A stretch of DNA of 64,000 nucleotides from Micromonospora sp. WMMD1082 (GTDB taxonomy: Bacteria > Actinomycetota > Actinomycetes > Mycobacteriales > Micromonosporaceae). The stretch covers positions 2,931,001 through 2,995,000 of the forward strand of contig NZ_JARUBM010000002.1 in the NCBI RefSeq assembly GCF_029626175.1, in the 5' to 3' direction. Under the pieces are notes generated by a model. It made no database searches and was not told the DNA's origin. It saw nothing but the letters and a program-made list of their open reading frames with translations. Every line of letters begins with the position of its first letter. Position 1 is the stretch's first letter. Positions 10,814-19,782 of this stretch are shown here, piece by piece. A program made the translations under genes and the position numbers.

Positions 10814-12884
10814 AGTCGTCCAGCCAGTCCAGCCGGCGACCGCCCCGGTCCTGGGACGGGCCGTCGGAGCGGCCACGGCCGGCCTGCGCCGGGTCGCCGC
10901 CGTAGCCACCACCCTGACCGCCGTAGCCGCCGGCCTCGTAGCCGTTGTCGTAGCCGTCACGCTGACGCGGGGGCTCCTGGCCGTAGCCGCCGGCCTGGCC
11001 GTAGCCACCCGACTCGTACCCGCCGCGTGACTGCGACTCCTGGCCGTAACCACCCTGGTCGTAGGCGTTGTCGTAGCTGGTGTTGTCGTAGCCACCGCGC
11101 TGACGCGGGGGCTCCTGGCCGTAGCCGCCACCCGGCTGGTCGTACCCGCCGGTCGGCTCCGTGCCGTAACCGCTGCCCGCCTGCCCGTAGCCCCGGGTGG
11201 AGTCTGGCTGGCCGTAGTCGCCGGCCGGCTCGCCCTGCCCGTAGCCGCGCGTCGAGTCGCTCTGCCCGTAACCGCCGGGCTCACTCTGCCCGTAGCCCCG
11301 GGTCGGTTCGCTCTGTCCGTAGCCGCCGGCCTCGTTCCGCCCATAGCCGCCGGGCTCGGGCTGGCCGTAGCCCTGGCCCGCCTCCGGCTGGTACACGCCG
11401 GTCGCGTACGGGTCGGCGGGGGCCGGGTAGGTGGACTCCTCACCGCTGTAGCGCCCGGTCGGCTCGTCGTACCGCTCGCCGTAGCCGGCACCGGTGCCCG
11501 CCGGCGGATAGTCCGTCCCGGCGTTGCCGGCGCCGTAGTCGCGGCTGCCGTAGCCACCGCCCGACGACGGGCTGTTGCCGTAGCCGCTGCCCGAGGAGGG
11601 GGCGTTGCCGTAACCGGGGGCACCGTAGCCGCCCGGCTCGTCGCCGTAACCGCCACCGGACCAGCCCGCCTGGCCACCCGGGGCGCCGTACGGCTGCGGC
11701 GGCGCACCGTAGGGATCCGGCGGTACGTCGTCGAGGACCGGCTGGTGCATCATCGTCGGCGCGTTGCTCAGCCCGGGGCCGCCGACCATGGTCGGGTCCG
11801 GTCCCGCGCCGACGCGGTTCACCACCCGGGTGTGATCGTCCGCGTTGGCGTACGAGCCCCGGGCCGCCGGGATGGCGCCGGCCGGGGCGCCGGCGGGAGC
11901 GTCGCCGTCGGTCTCGGCGTCCTCGTTCTCCCGACGCTTCATCCAGAGCAGCACGATCGTGCCGACGCCGACGGCCACGAAGAGGCCGCCCAGCAGGATC
12001 AGCAGCCAGCTGCCGAAGCCACCGCCGGAGTCCTCGTTGGAGGCCGGGGCCTGCGCGGCGACGCTCTCCTCGGCCGCCTCGTCCTCCTCGGCGAACTCGT
12101 CCTCGAACGGGTCCTCGGTCGGCAGCGCCGACTCGCTCGCCGACGGCGTGGCGCTCGGGCTGGCCGACGCCTGGATCGCGAGGGTGATCCGCCGCCCGGT
12201 GACGCTCTGCCCCGCGTTGGCGGTGAAGCTCGACACGGCCTGCACGCCGCTGGCGCTCGCGCCGAGGTCGATCCGTCCGGGCGCGATCGGGTTGTCGCTG
12301 CTGCCGGTGAACCGGAAGTTGCCGTCGCCGTTGGTGTTGGTCTCGCGCTGCTTGCCGGCGCTGTCCTTGAGCAGCACCAGCGCGCCCGACACGGCCTCGC
12401 CACCCTGGTTGACGACCTTGCCGGAGATCGACCGCACCGTCTGCGGCGCCTGCGTCGTCGGCGGCGGCGGTGGCGGCGCTGCCGCGCCAACCAGGGTTAC
12501 GTTCGTGCTCTGGCTCTGCTCGCCGGTTGCGTCGACGGCCCTGACCGTGATCGTGGCCTGCCCGTCAGCTGCGTCCCCCGCCAGCCGGAAGGTCGCCTGG
12601 AAGTTGCCGCTCTCGTTTACCCCGCCCCGGCTGCATCCGTCGACACAGCTGAGCCTGGGGTTGTTGGAACTCACCGTGATGTCAGCGGCATTGTCGTCTG
12701 TGATGCCGATCGAGTAGCGAACGACGGTGGTCCTTCCGGCCTCGACCCGGCTAGGGGAGGCGGACACATTGTTCACGCTTGGGGCGGCGAAGGCGGGTGT
12801 GGCTGGGACGGCGAGCAGGGCACCGACAATCAGCGCCACGACCACACCGGCCCGCTGTTGCCAGGCTCGTCGGTGTGTTGACAC
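10812..12884 (-). CDS. Membrane-anchored protein with extracellular Ig-like/CNA-B-like region and Gly-Tyr-Gln repeat tail
   Basis: 690 residues. A signal peptide ends near APAFA-like residues (about 33). An outer region of two beta-sandwich-like segments follows; the second ([20 protein letters not shown], about 150-245) resembles carboxypeptidase-regulatory domains. An acidic Glu/Asp stretch leads to one membrane helix (about 297-320, [12 protein letters not shown], then KRR). The remaining 370 residues, predicted cytoplasmic, are low complexity with dozens of GGYGQ, RGYGQ and EPPRQR repeats. The GTG at 12884 has AAGG 8 nt upstream; longer starts lack a ribosome site. Function unknown; the layout suggests an envelope protein whose tail could self-associate. 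Confidence 0.8.
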   Translation of the reverse strand: MSTHRRAWQQRAGVVVALIVGALLAVPATPAFAAPSVNNVSASPSRVEAGRTTVVRYSIGITDDNAADITVSSNNPRLSCVDGCSRGGVNESGNFQATFRLAGDAADGQATITVRAVDATGEQSQSTNVTLVGAAAPPPPPPTTQAPQTVRSISGKVVNQGGEAVSGALVLLKDSAGKQRETNTNGDGNFRFTGSSDNPIAPGRIDLGASASGVQAVSSFTANAGQSVTGRRITLAIQASASPSATPSASESALPTEDPFEDEFAEEDEAAEESVAAQAPASNEDSGGGFGSWLLILLGGLFVAVGVGTIVLLWMKRRENEDAETDGDAPAGAPAGAIPAARGSYANADDHTRVVNRVGAGPDPTMVGGPGLSNAPTMMHQPVLDDVPPDPYGAPPQPYGAPGGQAGWSGGGYGDEPGGYGAPGYGNAPSSGSGYGNSPSSGGGYGSRDYGAGNAGTDYPPAGTGAGYGERYDEPTGRYSGEESTYPAPADPYATGVYQPEAGQGYGQPEPGGYGRNEAGGYGQSEPTRGYGQSEPGGYGQSDSTRGYGQGEPAGDYGQPDSTRGYGQAGSGYGTEPTGGYDQPGGGYGQEPPRQRGGYDNTSYDNAYDQGGYGQESQSRGGYESGGYGQAGGYGQEPPRQRDGYDNGYEAGGYGGQGGGYGGDPAQAGRGRSDGPSQDRGGRRLDWLDD

Positions 12885-13042
12885 GTCCACCGCCTTCCGG
12901 ACTGACCTCCCTGACCGGCGGGTGCCGGGCGGGGGAACATCACGGTACGAATACGCCGTCGGCAACTATGCCTTGTCGGGGCGGATCGGCGCGACCCAGG
13001 GCCAGCGTGATGCTCGGCGCGGTCACACCGTATCGTCCCGTC

Positions 13043-13405
13043 GTGTCCTCTCCGTACATTAAGTCCGCCCCGGTAGCGGCGGCGTTGTCGGCGCTCGACG
13101 AGGGGCGCGCGCCCGAACGGTCGGTGCTCCGTGAGGCGGTCAGGGCCCTGTTGGCCCTCCTCGCGGACCGCGCCCCCGGCCGATCGGTGGAGGTGCGTGT
13201 CCCACCTTACGGTGCAGTTCAGTGCGTACCTGGGCCGCGACACACCCGCGGTATTCCTCCGAACACGGTGGAGATGGATCCGCAAACCTGGCTCAGGTTG
13301 GCCACGGGTCGACTCGCCTGGGCGGAGGCGGTCACGGAGGGTCGGGTGCGGGCGAGTGGTAACCGTGCGGACCTGTCCGCGTACCTTCCGCTGATACTTG
13401 AGTGA
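13043..13405 (+). CDS. Sterol carrier family protein
   Basis: A 120-residue cytoplasmic protein of the actinobacterial sterol-carrier-like family found beside purF. Conserved features include [13 protein letters not shown], the GPRHTRGTPPN-like segment and [11 protein letters not shown], ending with ADLSAYLPL. The SCP2 fold binds lipids, but no role has been shown for this branch as far as I know. The GTG start at 13043 gives the usual short leader. It lies 161 bp before purF in the same direction. Confidence 0.8.
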   Translation: MSSPYIKSAPVAAALSALDEGRAPERSVLREAVRALLALLADRAPGRSVEVRVPPYGAVQCVPGPRHTRGIPPNTVEMDPQTWLRLATGRLAWAEAVTEGRVRASGNRADLSAYLPLILE

Positions 13406-13468
13406 CAGCTGAGATTGGTGACACAAAGCAGCGGCTCTGTGACTGTATGTGGCGACATGGATTCGCGT

Positions 13469-13491
13469 ACACTGTCACGCGACGACAGTGT
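13469..13491. promoter_or_regulatory. Inverted repeat upstream of purF, possible operator
   Basis: ACACTGTC (13469-13476) and GACAGTGT (13484-13491) form a perfect 8-bp inverted repeat with a 7-nt spacer. It overlaps a -10-like TACACT (13468-13473), about 75 bp before the purF start. Its position fits an operator controlling purFM; the binding protein is unknown. Confidence 0.45.
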
Positions 13492-13566
13492 GGTCCCGGC
13501 CGAGGAGTGCGGAGCAGCCCAGTGGTTTCCGCCAGGCCAGTCCAGACCAGCAAGAGGGAGCGGCAG

Positions 13567-15102
13567 GTGCCCCGAGGCGACGGCCGGCTGAGCCACGACC
13601 TTGATCCCCAACAACCCGGCCCCCAGGACGAATGCGGTGTCTTCGGCGTCTGGGCTCCGGGCGAGGAGGTCGCCAACCTGGCCTACTTCGGGCTGTACGC
13701 GTTGCAGCACCGAGGGCAGGAGGCGGCCGGCATCGCCGTCAGCGACGGCTCCGGCGTGGTGGTCTACAAGGATCTCGGTCTGGTGGCCCAGGTCTTCGAC
13801 GAGCCGACGCTGGCCAGCCTGCGCGGGCATGTCGCGATCGGGCACACCCGCTATTCGACGACCGGCGCGTCGACCTGGGAGAACGCCCAGCCGACCATCC
13901 GGGCGACCAGCGCGGGCACGACGATCGCGCTGGCCCATAACGGCAACCTGGTCAACACCGCCGAGCTTCAGCGCGAGGTGGCCGAGCGTGGCCTGGGCAC
14001 CGACGGTTCGACGAACGACACCTCACTGGTCACCATGCTGCTGGCCAGCCGGCCGGATCTCTCCGTCGAGGCCGCCGCGCTCGAGGTGTTGCCGCAGCTG
14101 CGGGGCGCGTTCAGCTTCGCCTTCATGGACGAGTCGACGCTCTACGCCGCCCGCGACCCGCACGGGGTGCGTCCGCTGGTGCTCGGGCGGCTGGAACGGG
14201 GTTGGGTGGTGGCCAGCGAGACCGCCGCGTTGGACATCGTGGGCGCCAGCGTGGTCCGCGAGGTCGAGCCGGGCGAGTTGATCGCGATCGACGCCGAAGG
14301 GCTCCGCTCCAACCGGTTCGCCGCCCCGGAGCCCAAGGGCTGCCTCTTCGAGTACGTATACATCGCCCGGCCGGACGCCACCATCGCCGGCCGCAACGTG
14401 CACGCCGCCCGGGTGCAGATCGGGCGCCAGCTGGCCAGGGAGCACCCGGTCGAGGCCGACCTGGTGATCCCGGTGCCGGAGTCGGGCACCCCGGCGGCGA
14501 TCGGCTACGCCGAGGAGTCCGGCATCACCTACGGCGCTGGCCTCGTGAAGAACCCGTACGTCGGGCGTACCTTCATCCAGCCGTCGCAGACGCTGCGCCA
14601 GCTCGGCATCCGGCTCAAGCTCAACCCGCTGCGCGAGAACGTGCGGGGCAAGCGCCTGGTCGTGGTCGACGACTCCATCGTCCGCGGCAACACCCAACGC
14701 GCGATCGTGCGGATGCTGCGCGAGGCCGGCGCGGTGGAGGTGCACGTACGCATCTCCTCGCCGCCGGTCTCCTGGCCCTGCTTCTACGGCATCGACTTCG
14801 CCACCCGCGCCGAGCTGCTCGCCAACGGCCTCGACAACGAGGGCATCCGGCGGTCGATCGGTGCGGATACGCTGGGCTACGTCTCGTTGGCCGGCCTGAT
14901 CGCCGCGACCGAGCAGCCGAAGACCCGGCTGTGTCGGGCCTGCTTCGACGGGGAGTACCCGATCGAGTTGCCCGTCGGCAACCTGATCGGCAAGCACGTG
15001 CTCGAAGGGATCGGGCGTCGGGTCGCCCACGACGCGACCGACGACACCGACGCCGCCGAGCAACTCGTCATGAAGATGTCGGCGACCACACACCGCCCGT
15101 AG
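13567..15102 (+). CDS. purF: Amidophosphoribosyltransferase
   Basis: First committed enzyme of purine synthesis: PRPP plus glutamine gives 5-phosphoribosylamine. The protein is 511 residues. A 22-residue propeptide precedes the catalytic Cys23 of ECGVFGVW, which becomes the N-terminal nucleophile after processing. The glutaminase half includes GHTRYSTTG and AHNGNL; the transferase half has the PRPP motif VVVDDSIVRGNT. C-terminal cysteines (LCRACFDGEYP) fit a Bacillus-type iron-sulfur form. GTG 13567 follows GAGGGAG. purM follows after 64 bp. Confidence 0.97.
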   Translation: MPRGDGRLSHDLDPQQPGPQDECGVFGVWAPGEEVANLAYFGLYALQHRGQEAAGIAVSDGSGVVVYKDLGLVAQVFDEPTLASLRGHVAIGHTRYSTTGASTWENAQPTIRATSAGTTIALAHNGNLVNTAELQREVAERGLGTDGSTNDTSLVTMLLASRPDLSVEAAALEVLPQLRGAFSFAFMDESTLYAARDPHGVRPLVLGRLERGWVVASETAALDIVGASVVREVEPGELIAIDAEGLRSNRFAAPEPKGCLFEYVYIARPDATIAGRNVHAARVQIGRQLAREHPVEADLVIPVPESGTPAAIGYAEESGITYGAGLVKNPYVGRTFIQPSQTLRQLGIRLKLNPLRENVRGKRLVVVDDSIVRGNTQRAIVRMLREAGAVEVHVRISSPPVSWPCFYGIDFATRAELLANGLDNEGIRRSIGADTLGYVSLAGLIAATEQPKTRLCRACFDGEYPIELPVGNLIGKHVLEGIGRRVAHDATDDTDAAEQLVMKMSATTHRP

Positions 15103-15166
15103 CATCACCCGGTTGCCGCGCCGGTCACCGTCGACGCGGCAGCCGAGGAACACAAAGGGGAGAACC

Positions 15167-16321
15167 GTGACGCACGTGTCCGAGCGCAGCGGCGCAGGAA
15201 GCAGCCCGAGCGGTGCAGGCGGGGACCGTCAGCCCTGGACGGCCGGCGCCGGCCGCCCGGCTCGCAAACGCTCGGTCTCGTACGCGGACGCCGGCGTGTC
15301 CATCGAGGCGGGTGACCGTGCCGTGGAGCTGCTCAAGTCGAAGGTGAAGCAGACCCGCCGGCCGGAGGTGATGGGCGACCTCGGTGGTTTCGCCGGCCTG
15401 TTCCGGCTGGACACCACGAAGTACAAGAACCCGATCCTGGCCTCCTCCACCGACGGCGTCGGCACCAAGCTGGTGATCGCCCAGCAGATGGACATCCACG
15501 ACACGGTCGGCATCGACCTGGTGGCGATGGTCGTCGACGACCTGGTCGCCTGCGGCGCCGAGCCGCTCTTCCTGCTCGACTACATCGCCACCGGCGAGGT
15601 CGTGCCGGACAAGGTCGCCGAGATCGGCGCGGGCATCGCCGACGGCTGCCGGTACGCGGGCTGCGCGCTGCTCGGTGGCGAGACCGCCGAGCACCCGGGC
15701 GTGCTACGTCCCGACGAGTACGACGTCTCCGCCACCGGCGTCGGTGTGGTGGAGGAGAGCGAGATCCTCAGCTCGGAGCGCGTCGAGGTGGGCGACGTGG
15801 TGATCGCCATGCGCTCGTCCGGCCTGCATTCGAACGGCTACTCGCTGGTCCGGCACGTGCTGCTGGGCGCTGGCCGGATGCGGCTGGACGTGGTGATCGA
15901 CGACTTCGGCCGGCAACGCACCCTCGGCGAGGAGCTGCTCACCCCCACCAAGATCTACGCGCAGGACTGCCTCAAGCTGATCGCCGAGGCCGACGTGCGG
16001 GCCCTGGCCCACGTCACCGGCGGCGGGATTCCCGGCAACCTGGTGCGGATCCTGCCGGAGCACGTGGACGCGGTGGTGCACCGCTCGACGTGGAAGCCGC
16101 AGCCGGTCTTCGATCTGATCCAGTCCAAGGGCCGGATCGAGGACCCGGAGATGGAGGCGACCTTCAACATGGGCGTCGGCATGTTCGCGATCGTGTCGGC
16201 GGAGGACGCCGACCGGGCGCTGGCCACGCTGACCGGGCGCGGTGTCGACGCCTGGCAGGTCGGCGAGGTGATCGAGGGCACCGGTGAGGTGCGGATGGTC
16301 GGCCAGCACACCCGAGGATGA
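15167..16321 (+). CDS. purM: Phosphoribosylformylglycinamidine cyclo-ligase
   Basis: 384 residues; converts FGAM to AIR with ATP. AIRS-family motifs are SYADAGVSIEAGD, STDGVGTKL, LGGETAEHPG and HVTGGGIPGNL. The N-terminal 35 residues are a Ser/Gly-rich extension before the family start. GTG 15167 has AAAGGGGAG upstream. It follows purF as an operon. The next gene, the radical SAM enzyme, starts 146 bp later and probably has its own promoter. Confidence 0.97.
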   Translation: MTHVSERSGAGSSPSGAGGDRQPWTAGAGRPARKRSVSYADAGVSIEAGDRAVELLKSKVKQTRRPEVMGDLGGFAGLFRLDTTKYKNPILASSTDGVGTKLVIAQQMDIHDTVGIDLVAMVVDDLVACGAEPLFLLDYIATGEVVPDKVAEIGAGIADGCRYAGCALLGGETAEHPGVLRPDEYDVSATGVGVVEESEILSSERVEVGDVVIAMRSSGLHSNGYSLVRHVLLGAGRMRLDVVIDDFGRQRTLGEELLTPTKIYAQDCLKLIAEADVRALAHVTGGGIPGNLVRILPEHVDAVVHRSTWKPQPVFDLIQSKGRIEDPEMEATFNMGVGMFAIVSAEDADRALATLTGRGVDAWQVGEVIEGTGEVRMVGQHTRG

Positions 16322-16467
16322 TCACCGTGCGCTGATCCTCCGACCACCTGATCAGGGCTTCACCCGAGTGGTCGCCGCCGCCTAGCCTGAACAGGCACCC
16401 TCAGAGCTGTGCGGCGCGCCCATGCAGGGGTGCGCCCGGCAGCCTCAGACCGCTACGGAGGAGGGCG

Positions 16468-17601
16468 ATGGCTGCGCGGGGACGGTCATTGCGCGGGATG
16501 CGGGGCCTGGCCACCGTCCCGTCGTACGTCGTGATGCAGCCCACCACCCTCTGCAACCTCGACTGCGCATACTGCTATCTGCCGTTTCGGGCGGCGGATC
16601 GGCGGATGCCGAGCGCGGTGGCCGAGGCGGTGGCCGCCTCGGTGAACCGCTGGGCGTCGGCGGGACGGTTCTCGGTGGTCTGGCACGGCGGCGAACCGCT
16701 GGCCGCCGGCCGGGACCAGTTGGCCGCGCTGATGGCACCCTTCGGGGCCGAGGTGGAGCACCACGTCCAGACCAACGCCACGCTGATCGACGACGCGTGG
16801 TGCGAGTTCTTCGCCGCGCACCGGATGCGGGTGAGCGTGAGCGTGGACGGGCCTCGGGAGCGCAACGGCGAGCGGGTCACCCGGGCGGGCCGGCCGGCGT
16901 ACGACCGGATCGTCCGTGGGGTGGCGGCGCTGCGCCGGCACGGGCTGCCCTTCTCGGCGCTCGCCGTGGTCAACGACCCGTCGCCGGGCCGGGCGACGGA
17001 GCTGTACGACTACTTCCTCGGCCTCGGCTGCGAGGTGCTCGGCGTGAACATCGAGGAGACCGAGGGGGTCAACACCCGCGACAACGCGCACGAGGCCCCG
17101 GCCGTGACCGGGTTCTGGGCCGAGCTGGTCGCGGCCTGGCGGCGTGATCCCCGGATCCATCTGCGGGAGGTCGAGTGGTCACTGCGGTACGCCGCGGCGG
17201 TGCTGGACGGCACGGCGCACGACCTGCTGCCCGGCCGGCTCGACCCGATCCCGACCGTGGCGTACGACGGCTCGGTCGTGGTGCTCTCGCCCGAACTGGC
17301 CGGCTTCACCGATGCCCGCTACGGCGACTTCTCCAGTGGGAACGTGCTCACGACCCCGTTGCACACGATCCTGGCCGACGCGCAGCACACGACCTGGGTC
17401 GGCGAGTTCATGGACGGCGTGGAGGCCTGCCGCTCCTCCTGCCCGTACTTCGGATTCTGTGGTGGCGGCCACGCGGCCAACCGCTACTTCGAGCTGGGGC
17501 GTTTTGACGGTACGGAGACCGAGCACTGCCGCAACAGCAAGATCCGCCTACTGGAGGGAGTGTTGGATCATGCCCGAGACCACCAGTCACCGGGAGCCTG
17601 A
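16468..17601 (+). CDS. Radical SAM/SPASM peptide maturase, predicted cyclophane-forming
   Basis: A 377-residue radical SAM enzyme. The cluster motif CNLDCAYC gives Cys29, Cys33 and Cys36; the SAM-contacting HGGEP is near residue 73. A C-terminal SPASM region holds Cys321, Cys325, Cys331 and Cys354 for auxiliary iron-sulfur clusters. SPASM enzymes with this layout modify ribosomal peptides. The last 32 bp overlap the start of a small gene with a typical precursor, so substrate and enzyme are coupled. From the precursor core I infer formation of aromatic ring to beta-carbon crosslinks (triceptide type). I recall actinobacterial families of this kind (AmcA/AmcB), to be verified. The ATG at 16468 follows GGAGGAGG. 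Confidence 0.88.
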   Translation: MAARGRSLRGMRGLATVPSYVVMQPTTLCNLDCAYCYLPFRAADRRMPSAVAEAVAASVNRWASAGRFSVVWHGGEPLAAGRDQLAALMAPFGAEVEHHVQTNATLIDDAWCEFFAAHRMRVSVSVDGPRERNGERVTRAGRPAYDRIVRGVAALRRHGLPFSALAVVNDPSPGRATELYDYFLGLGCEVLGVNIEETEGVNTRDNAHEAPAVTGFWAELVAAWRRDPRIHLREVEWSLRYAAAVLDGTAHDLLPGRLDPIPTVAYDGSVVVLSPELAGFTDARYGDFSSGNVLTTPLHTILADAQHTTWVGEFMDGVEACRSSCPYFGFCGGGHAANRYFELGRFDGTETEHCRNSKIRLLEGVLDHARDHQSPGA

Positions 17602-17806
17602 GACCGTGACGGGAGGCGGGCCCGACCGGGTCGCCGACCGGGTGCGCGAGGCCGCTGCAGGGCTCACCGCCCTGCTCCACGAGGCCGAGGTCGCGCGCCA
17701 GCTGCGGGCGGAGGTGGCGGGTGGCGACGGCGCCAGTGCGGTCTGCGCCTGGAACCACTTCGAGAACATCCCGACGTTCTACAACTGGAACAACCGTCCG
17801 CGCTGA
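17570..17806 (+). CDS. RiPP precursor peptide with aromatic/Asn-rich core
   Basis: A 78-residue peptide with a charged, helical leader (about residues 18-50, DRVADRVREAAAGLTALLHE) and a contrasting C-terminal core: CAWNHFENIPTFYNWNN (residues 59-75) plus RPR. The core contains WNH, FEN, FYN and WNN, each an aromatic residue two places before His or Asn, the spacing needed for three-residue cyclophanes. The start at 17570 overlaps the maturase gene and has GGAGG upstream. No double-Gly cleavage site is evident at the core; GG at 51-52 is a candidate. The start could be later; the C-terminus is certain. Confidence 0.85.
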   Translation: MPETTSHREPETVTGGGPDRVADRVREAAAGLTALLHEAEVARQLRAEVAGGDGASAVCAWNHFENIPTFYNWNNRPR

Positions 17807-17819
17807 CGAATCGGTACCG

Positions 17820-17865
17820 AGGGCCCGCCACACCGCCGGAGCATCGTCCGGGCGTGGCGGGCCCT
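17820..17865. terminator. Strong terminator after the RiPP unit
   Basis: AGGGCCCGCCAC (17820-17831) and GTGGCGGGCCCT (17854-17865) are perfect complements, extended inward by two more pairs. It lies 14 bp after the precursor stop and 88 bp before the end of the convergent DUF3073 gene, so it can serve both. Confidence 0.85.
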
Positions 17866-17952
17866 TGGCTCGCCGGGTGTTGACACTGCCGCCCTGGCGG
17901 GCACATGCGTGAGCACGCGGGGAGTTACCGCGTGCTCAGATGTGACCGAGGG

Positions 17953-18165
17953 TCAGCGGGTCGGACGGACCCAGTTGTCCGGGTCGTCCTCGGCGGGGTC
18001 CTCGTCATCGTCGACGTACTCTTTGTAGTCGTCGTCGAAGTTGCGGTCCGACTTGCCGCTGCCGCCGAGTTCTCGCTGCAAGGCGGCGAGGTCGGTGTTC
18101 GGGGAGTGGTACTTCAGCTCCCGGGCCACCTTTGTCTGCTTGGCCTTAGCACGGCCGCGCCCCAT
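17953..18165 (-). CDS. DUF3073 family protein
   Basis: A 70-residue conserved actinobacterial protein beginning MGRGRAKAKQTKVARELKYHSP, with a basic N-terminus and a strongly acidic C-terminal half (DDDYKEYVDDDEDPAEDD). Family function is unknown. It is commonly found between purM and vdh/bldC in actinobacteria, as here. The ATG at 18165 is the family start; the frame further upstream is not conserved-looking. Confidence 0.92.
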   Translation of the reverse strand: MGRGRAKAKQTKVARELKYHSPNTDLAALQRELGGSGKSDRNFDDDYKEYVDDDEDPAEDDPDNWVRPTR

Positions 18166-18423
18166 GGCTCGACCCCCTCGCACAGAATGCGGGGCAGCCC
18201 GAAGGCGGGCCCCGATGACGTCAGGCATCTCTCGTGGCTCTTACGGTACATGGGGATGCCACCGTTCGGCACCTCGGGTTACCGTCGACCGCAACCGCGC
18301 GTCGCGGTCGTGAGGTCGTCACCCATTGTACCCGGTAAGGAGCGAGGCCGGGAACGGTCGTGACACAGGGCTAATTCCTCATGAACGCGTCGTAAACTCA
18401 TCTTAGCCGGGCATAACCGCCGA
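18166..18423. promoter_or_regulatory. Upstream region of the DUF3073 gene
   Basis: 258 bp without a gene between the start of the DUF3073 gene and the vdh terminator. It should carry the DUF3073 promoter on the minus strand. I see AT-richer patches at about 18240-18260 and 18370-18410 but no convincing operator. Confidence 0.4.
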
Positions 18424-18443
18424 GGGCCGGACCAATCCGGCCC
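18424..18443 (-). terminator. Terminator of vdh
   Basis: GGGCCGGA (18424-18431), loop CCAA, TCCGGCCC (18436-18443): a perfect 8-bp stem 18 bp beyond the vdh stop on the minus strand. No U-run follows. Confidence 0.65.
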
Positions 18444-18461
18444 GCCCCCGGCGGCGTGTCG

Positions 18462-19544
18462 TCAGCGCAGGTGGATGGCGCGCAGCCGGCCGATCTCGGC
18501 CATCCGCCGCTCGGCCAGCCGGTCGGCGGCCACGGCCGGCGGGACGCCGTCGGCGTCGGCGAGCCGGAGGATCTCCCGCGTGGTGTCGAAGATCCGGGTG
18601 GCCCGCAGCTTCGCCCGATCGAAGTCGAAGCCCTCGATCTCGTCCGAGACCTGGATCACACCGCCGGCGTTCACCACGTAGTCCGGTGCGTAGAGGATGC
18701 CCCGGTCGGCGAGCAGCTTCTCGACGCCGGAGTGGGCGAGCTGGTTGTTGGCCGCCCCGGCGACCACCTTCGCCCGCAGGGTCGCCACCGTGTCGTCGTC
18801 CAGCGCGCCGCCGAGGGCGCACGGGGCGTACACGTCGATGTCGGCCGCGACCAGTGCGGTCGCGTCGTCGACCAGCGTGACCTGAGGATGCGTGGTACGC
18901 GCCCAGTCCAGTGCCCGTGGGCTGACGTCGGTGGCCACCACCTCGGCGCCGTCCTCCAGCAGGTGGCCGACCAGGTACTTGCCGACCTTGCCCAGCCCGG
19001 CCACGCCGACCCGCTTGCCGTGCAGCGTCGGCACACCCCAGACGTGCTCGGCCGCCGCCCGCATGCCCTGGAACACGCCCCAGGCGGTGAGGACCGAGGA
19101 GTCACCCGCGCCGCCGTGCTCGACGCTGCGGCCGGTGACGTAGCGCGTCTCGCGGGCGATCACGTCCATGTCCGGTACGTACGTGCCGACGTCGCAGGCG
19201 GTGTAGTACCGACCGCCCAGCGACTCCACGAAGCGGCCGTACGCGCGCAACAGCGCCTCGCTCTTGACCTGCTCGGGGTCGCCCCAGATGACCGCCTTGC
19301 CGCCGCCCAGGTCCAGCCCGGCGAGGGCGTTCTTGTAGGCCATGCCGCGGGAGAGGTCCAGCACGTCGGCGAGGGCGTCCGCCTCGCTGGCGTACGGGTA
19401 GAAACGCGTACCGCCGAGCGCGGGGCCCAGCGCGGTGGAGTAGATGCCGATGATCGCCTTCAGGCCGGTCTGCTTGTCCTGGCAGAACACGACCTGCTCG
19501 TGGCCCGTGGACTCCGGGTCGTCCGTGGTGGCGAATACGCCCAT
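18462..19544 (-). CDS. vdh: Valine/leucine dehydrogenase
   Basis: A 360-residue NAD-dependent amino acid dehydrogenase of the Glu/Leu/Phe/Val family. It deaminates branched-chain amino acids to 2-keto acids. Catalytic lysines are Lys71 and Lys83 in [13 protein letters not shown]; the NAD-binding loop is [18 protein letters not shown] and VNAGGVI complete the family pattern. In actinobacteria this gene next to bldC is usually valine dehydrogenase, feeding precursors for branched fatty acids and polyketides. It is transcribed divergently from the gene at 19783. Confidence 0.93.
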   Translation of the reverse strand: MGVFATTDDPESTGHEQVVFCQDKQTGLKAIIGIYSTALGPALGGTRFYPYASEADALADVLDLSRGMAYKNALAGLDLGGGKAVIWGDPEQVKSEALLRAYGRFVESLGGRYYTACDVGTYVPDMDVIARETRYVTGRSVEHGGAGDSSVLTAWGVFQGMRAAAEHVWGVPTLHGKRVGVAGLGKVGKYLVGHLLEDGAEVVATDVSPRALDWARTTHPQVTLVDDATALVAADIDVYAPCALGGALDDDTVATLRAKVVAGAANNQLAHSGVEKLLADRGILYAPDYVVNAGGVIQVSDEIEGFDFDRAKLRATRIFDTTREILRLADADGVPPAVAADRLAERRMAEIGRLRAIHLR

Positions 19545-19782
19545 GACTGGCTCCTGTGTCGGCGGGCGCCCTTGTGGGGCGCGGACCTGGTCAACGCCGG
19601 CGGGGATGCTGCCGGTGGTGCGAGCCTAGTATCGGTCCGCGTCGGGCTGCCGGCCCCGCCGTCGCCGTCCCGCCCTCCGGGCAGCCCCGACGCGTCGCGC
19701 GTGCGCCGCGGGCGCGCCGCGCCACCGCGATCGGAGTGACGCCGAGCAACGCTCGGCTTGCGGTTCGTGGGAGGATCGCGCC

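Noticed and set aside
10890..11400. Dense short direct repeats resembling a minisatellite
   Set aside because: They are the codons of the GYGQ repeats in the membrane protein and keep frame throughout.
16322..16467. Possible RNA leader before the radical SAM gene
   Set aside because: Only short imperfect complementarity (for example CTGATC/GATCAG) is present; not enough to call a riboswitch or attenuator.
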